A stretch of DNA of 64,000 nucleotides. Source: Streptomyces sp. YIM 121038 (GTDB lineage: Bacteria > Actinomycetota > Actinomycetes > Streptomycetales > Streptomycetaceae). The notes beneath the pieces were generated by a model that was not told the origin of the DNA, made no database searches, and saw nothing but the letters and a program-made list of their open reading frames with translations. Position 1 is the first letter of the stretch, and every line of letters starts with the position of its first letter. The DNA is taken from positions 5,218,001 through 5,282,000 of the forward strand of contig NZ_CP030771.1 in assembly GCF_006088715.1 (NCBI RefSeq), written 5' to 3'. This document shows, piece by piece, positions 62,390-64,000 of this stretch. Both the position numbers and the translations under genes were made by a program.

Positions 62390-64000
62390 ATGGACGTACG
62401 ACGGGTCGTCGAGCTGTGGAACCCGGAGGCGGGCCTGTCCGGCTCCGGCTACCTCGTCGCGGACCACCTGGTCCTGACGGCACTCCACAACGTGCACGGC
62501 GCCGGGCAGGTGGAGGTCAGGCTCCTCGGGGGCGAGGCGTGGGCGCGGGCCGAGGTGCTCTGGCCGGTCGTGGAGGCCGACGCCCCGGACGCGGCACTGG
62601 TCCGGCTCGTGGGTGGGTGCCCGCCGCCACCGGGAGGCGAGCCGGTGAGATGGGGCCGCGTCGGCGGAGCGGCTCCCCCGACGGAGGGCAGGCTCTCGTG
62701 TCTGGCCGTCGGCTTTCCCCGCTCGGAGGTACGAGACGGCGTCCGGGACACGAAGGAGGTCCGCGGGCACGTCGAGACCCTGACGGGGCTGAAGGCGCAC
62801 GGCGTGATCACGGTGTACGTCGACGGAGTCGCCGCGCCGAGCAAGGGGGAGGGGCGCTGGGCCGGGGCTTCCGGTGCCGCCCTGTTCGCGCAGGGGCGGC
62901 TGATCGGCGTCCTCACCACGGACCGGGCCCGGGACTACGAGGCGAACCAGCTCACGGCGGTGTCGGTGGAGTCGCTCGCGGCCCGGCCCGGCTTCGCGCG
63001 GGCGGTGGGCGAGCTGCTCCTGGAGCCCCTGACCGCGGAGGTGCCGCCCGCGCGTACGGCGTACGGCATCGAGGTCCCGCCCGGACTCAACAACCTCCCC
63101 GAGCTGCCGTCCCGCCACTTCGTGGGCCGTGCGGACGTGCTCGCCGAGCTGGAGCGGTCCCTGGCCGCCGACTCCCAGACCATCACGCAGACGCTGCACG
63201 GCCTGGGCGGCGTCGGCAAGACGACCCTGGCGTTGCACTACGCCCACGCGCACGTGGGGACGTACCGCCTGGTGTGGTGGATCCGCTCGGACAGCCCCGA
63301 TCTGATCGAGGCGAGTCTCGCTGCCCTCGCCCTGCGCGTCCAGGGGGCCGCCGCCTCGGACCTCACCACCACCCAGGCCGCGGACTGGGCCGTCGGCTGG
63401 CTCCAGACGCACCCGGGCTGGCTCCTGGTGTTCGACAACGTGGAGCGGCCCGAGGACGTGGCGACGGTGACGGGGCAACTGCGCTCCTCAGGAAGGTACT
63501 TGATCACCAGTCGTTACCGGAGCGGCTGGCCGGGTGCCCCGATCGCCCTGCCGGTCCTGGACGAAGGCGCGTCGCTCGACCTCCTCGCCCGGCTGACGGA
63601 CGACGGCGAGGCCGAGGCCGAGGCACGGGCCCTCGCCGAGGAACTCGGCCATCTGCCCCTGGCGTTGGAACAGGCGGGAGCCTTCGTCGCGCAGACCGGG
63701 AGCACGCTGGGGGAGTACCGGCTCATGCTCCGGCGGTATCCGGAGCGCACGACGGCCGCCGCGCCCGGCGGTACGGACCCGATGCGGACCGTGGCCCGGA
63801 TCTGGCGCATCACCCTCGACGCCGTGCACGCTACGGACCCCCGCGCCGTGGACCTCCTGCGCATGGCCGCGTGGTACGCGCCCACGGAGATCCCCCGGGA
63901 ACTGTTCACGAAGCTGGCCGAGGACGAGCTGGACCTGGCCCAACTCCTGGGGCTGCTCGCCGACTACAACCTGATCGTGCTGGGCCGGGGGACGCTGGGC
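62390..64000 (+). CDS. Trypsin-like protease / NB-ARC STAND protein, C-terminus cut by window
   Basis: Of this protein 537 residues are visible. Residues 1-200 are a trypsin-like domain: LVADHLVLTALHNVHGA with His ~33, ADAPDAALVRL with Asp ~67, and GRWAGASGAALFAQGRLIGV with Ser ~160 (GASG for the usual GDSG). From ~245 (LPSRHFVGRADVLAELERSL) an NB-ARC NTPase follows: Walker A LHGLGGVGKTTLALHYA, Walker B WLLVFDNVERP, and GHLPLALEQAGAFVA as the GxP motif. TPR repeats usually follow; they would be past the edge. It is probably a sensor that activates its protease on detecting infection or stress. Confidence 0.87.
   Translation, partial: MDVRRVVELWNPEAGLSGSGYLVADHLVLTALHNVHGAGQVEVRLLGGEAWARAEVLWPVVEADAPDAALVRLVGGCPPPPGGEPVRWGRVGGAAPPTEGRLSCLAVGFPRSEVRDGVRDTKEVRGHVETLTGLKAHGVITVYVDGVAAPSKGEGRWAGASGAALFAQGRLIGVLTTDRARDYEANQLTAVSVESLAARPGFARAVGELLLEPLTAEVPPARTAYGIEVPPGLNNLPELPSRHFVGRADVLAELERSLAADSQTITQTLHGLGGVGKTTLALHYAHAHVGTYRLVWWIRSDSPDLIEASLAALALRVQGAAASDLTTTQAADWAVGWLQTHPGWLLVFDNVERPEDVATVTGQLRSSGRYLITSRYRSGWPGAPIALPVLDEGASLDLLARLTDDGEAEAEARALAEELGHLPLALEQAGAFVAQTGSTLGEYRLMLRRYPERTTAAAPGGTDPMRTVARIWRITLDAVHATDPRAVDLLRMAAWYAPTEIPRELFTKLAEDELDLAQLLGLLADYNLIVLGRGTLG

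Overview
The window is chromosomal DNA of a high-GC actinomycete, almost certainly Streptomyces. The signs are strong third-position GC, many GTG/TTG starts, many probable leaderless transcripts (a -10 box 6-8 nt before the start codon), a dnaK-grpE-dnaJ-hspR operon and a clpB gene each preceded by a CTTGAGT-N7-ACTCAAG (HAIR) operator, and a run of housekeeping genes (pyrE, fba, kynAU, purA, ybaB, recR) in an arrangement typical of the genus. I saw no rRNA, tRNA, CRISPR array or insertion sequence.

Layout. 0-7 kb: end of an Fe-S oxidoreductase gene, then the HspR-controlled chaperone operon and a short unknown gene. 7-14 kb: an accessory block with five paralogous LuxR-type regulators in two minus-strand operons, one unknown gene, and a divergent two-gene unit encoding a small secreted peptide with a repeated DLAW motif and a shortened Rieske-like protein whose two His ligand positions hold Arg. 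14-21 kb: flavin/F420-type reductase, clpB, a YbjN-like protein, a PIG-V-like mannosyltransferase, an aminotransferase and a Gly/Cys-repeat membrane protein. 21-32 kb: DUF2617 and membrane-fused spermidine synthase, CoxG-like protein, epimerase, pyrE, fba, MalY-type lyase, DUF3151, then kynA-kynU plus an HGGxW hydrolase that probably supplies the kynurenine formamidase step. 32-38 kb: two-component system, P450, lipid-kinase-like gene, purA.

38-48.5 kb is signalling and stress: a 1227-residue XRE-STAND-WD40 protein with 14 WD repeats, a membrane Ser/Thr kinase, then an MFS / AhpD-like / His-rich cluster behind a CsoR-type copper operator, and a MarR / DJ-1 pair behind twin palindromes. 48.5-51.3 kb is decaying: low-complexity repeats, a DUF4956 gene that has lost its middle, an intact VTC-domain gene, and a truncated, frameshifted histidine kinase. 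Next to it (51.3-53.2 kb) is a two-gene unit of visibly lower GC: an OLD/RecF-like ATPase and a DUF4276 TOPRIM-like protein, a good candidate for a horizontally acquired anti-phage module resembling PARIS or split-OLD logic.

53.5-64 kb: aminotransferase with a downstream GntR regulator, a GT2/membrane glycosyltransferase fusion, an unknown protein, a SLATT two-TM protein, ybaB-recR-DUF5063, and at the right edge a Trypco2 gene followed by a trypsin-like/NB-ARC STAND protease cut by the window end. The strongest candidates for undescribed biology are the LuxR array with the DLAW peptide and Arg-substituted Rieske protein, and the ATPase/DUF4276 pair.
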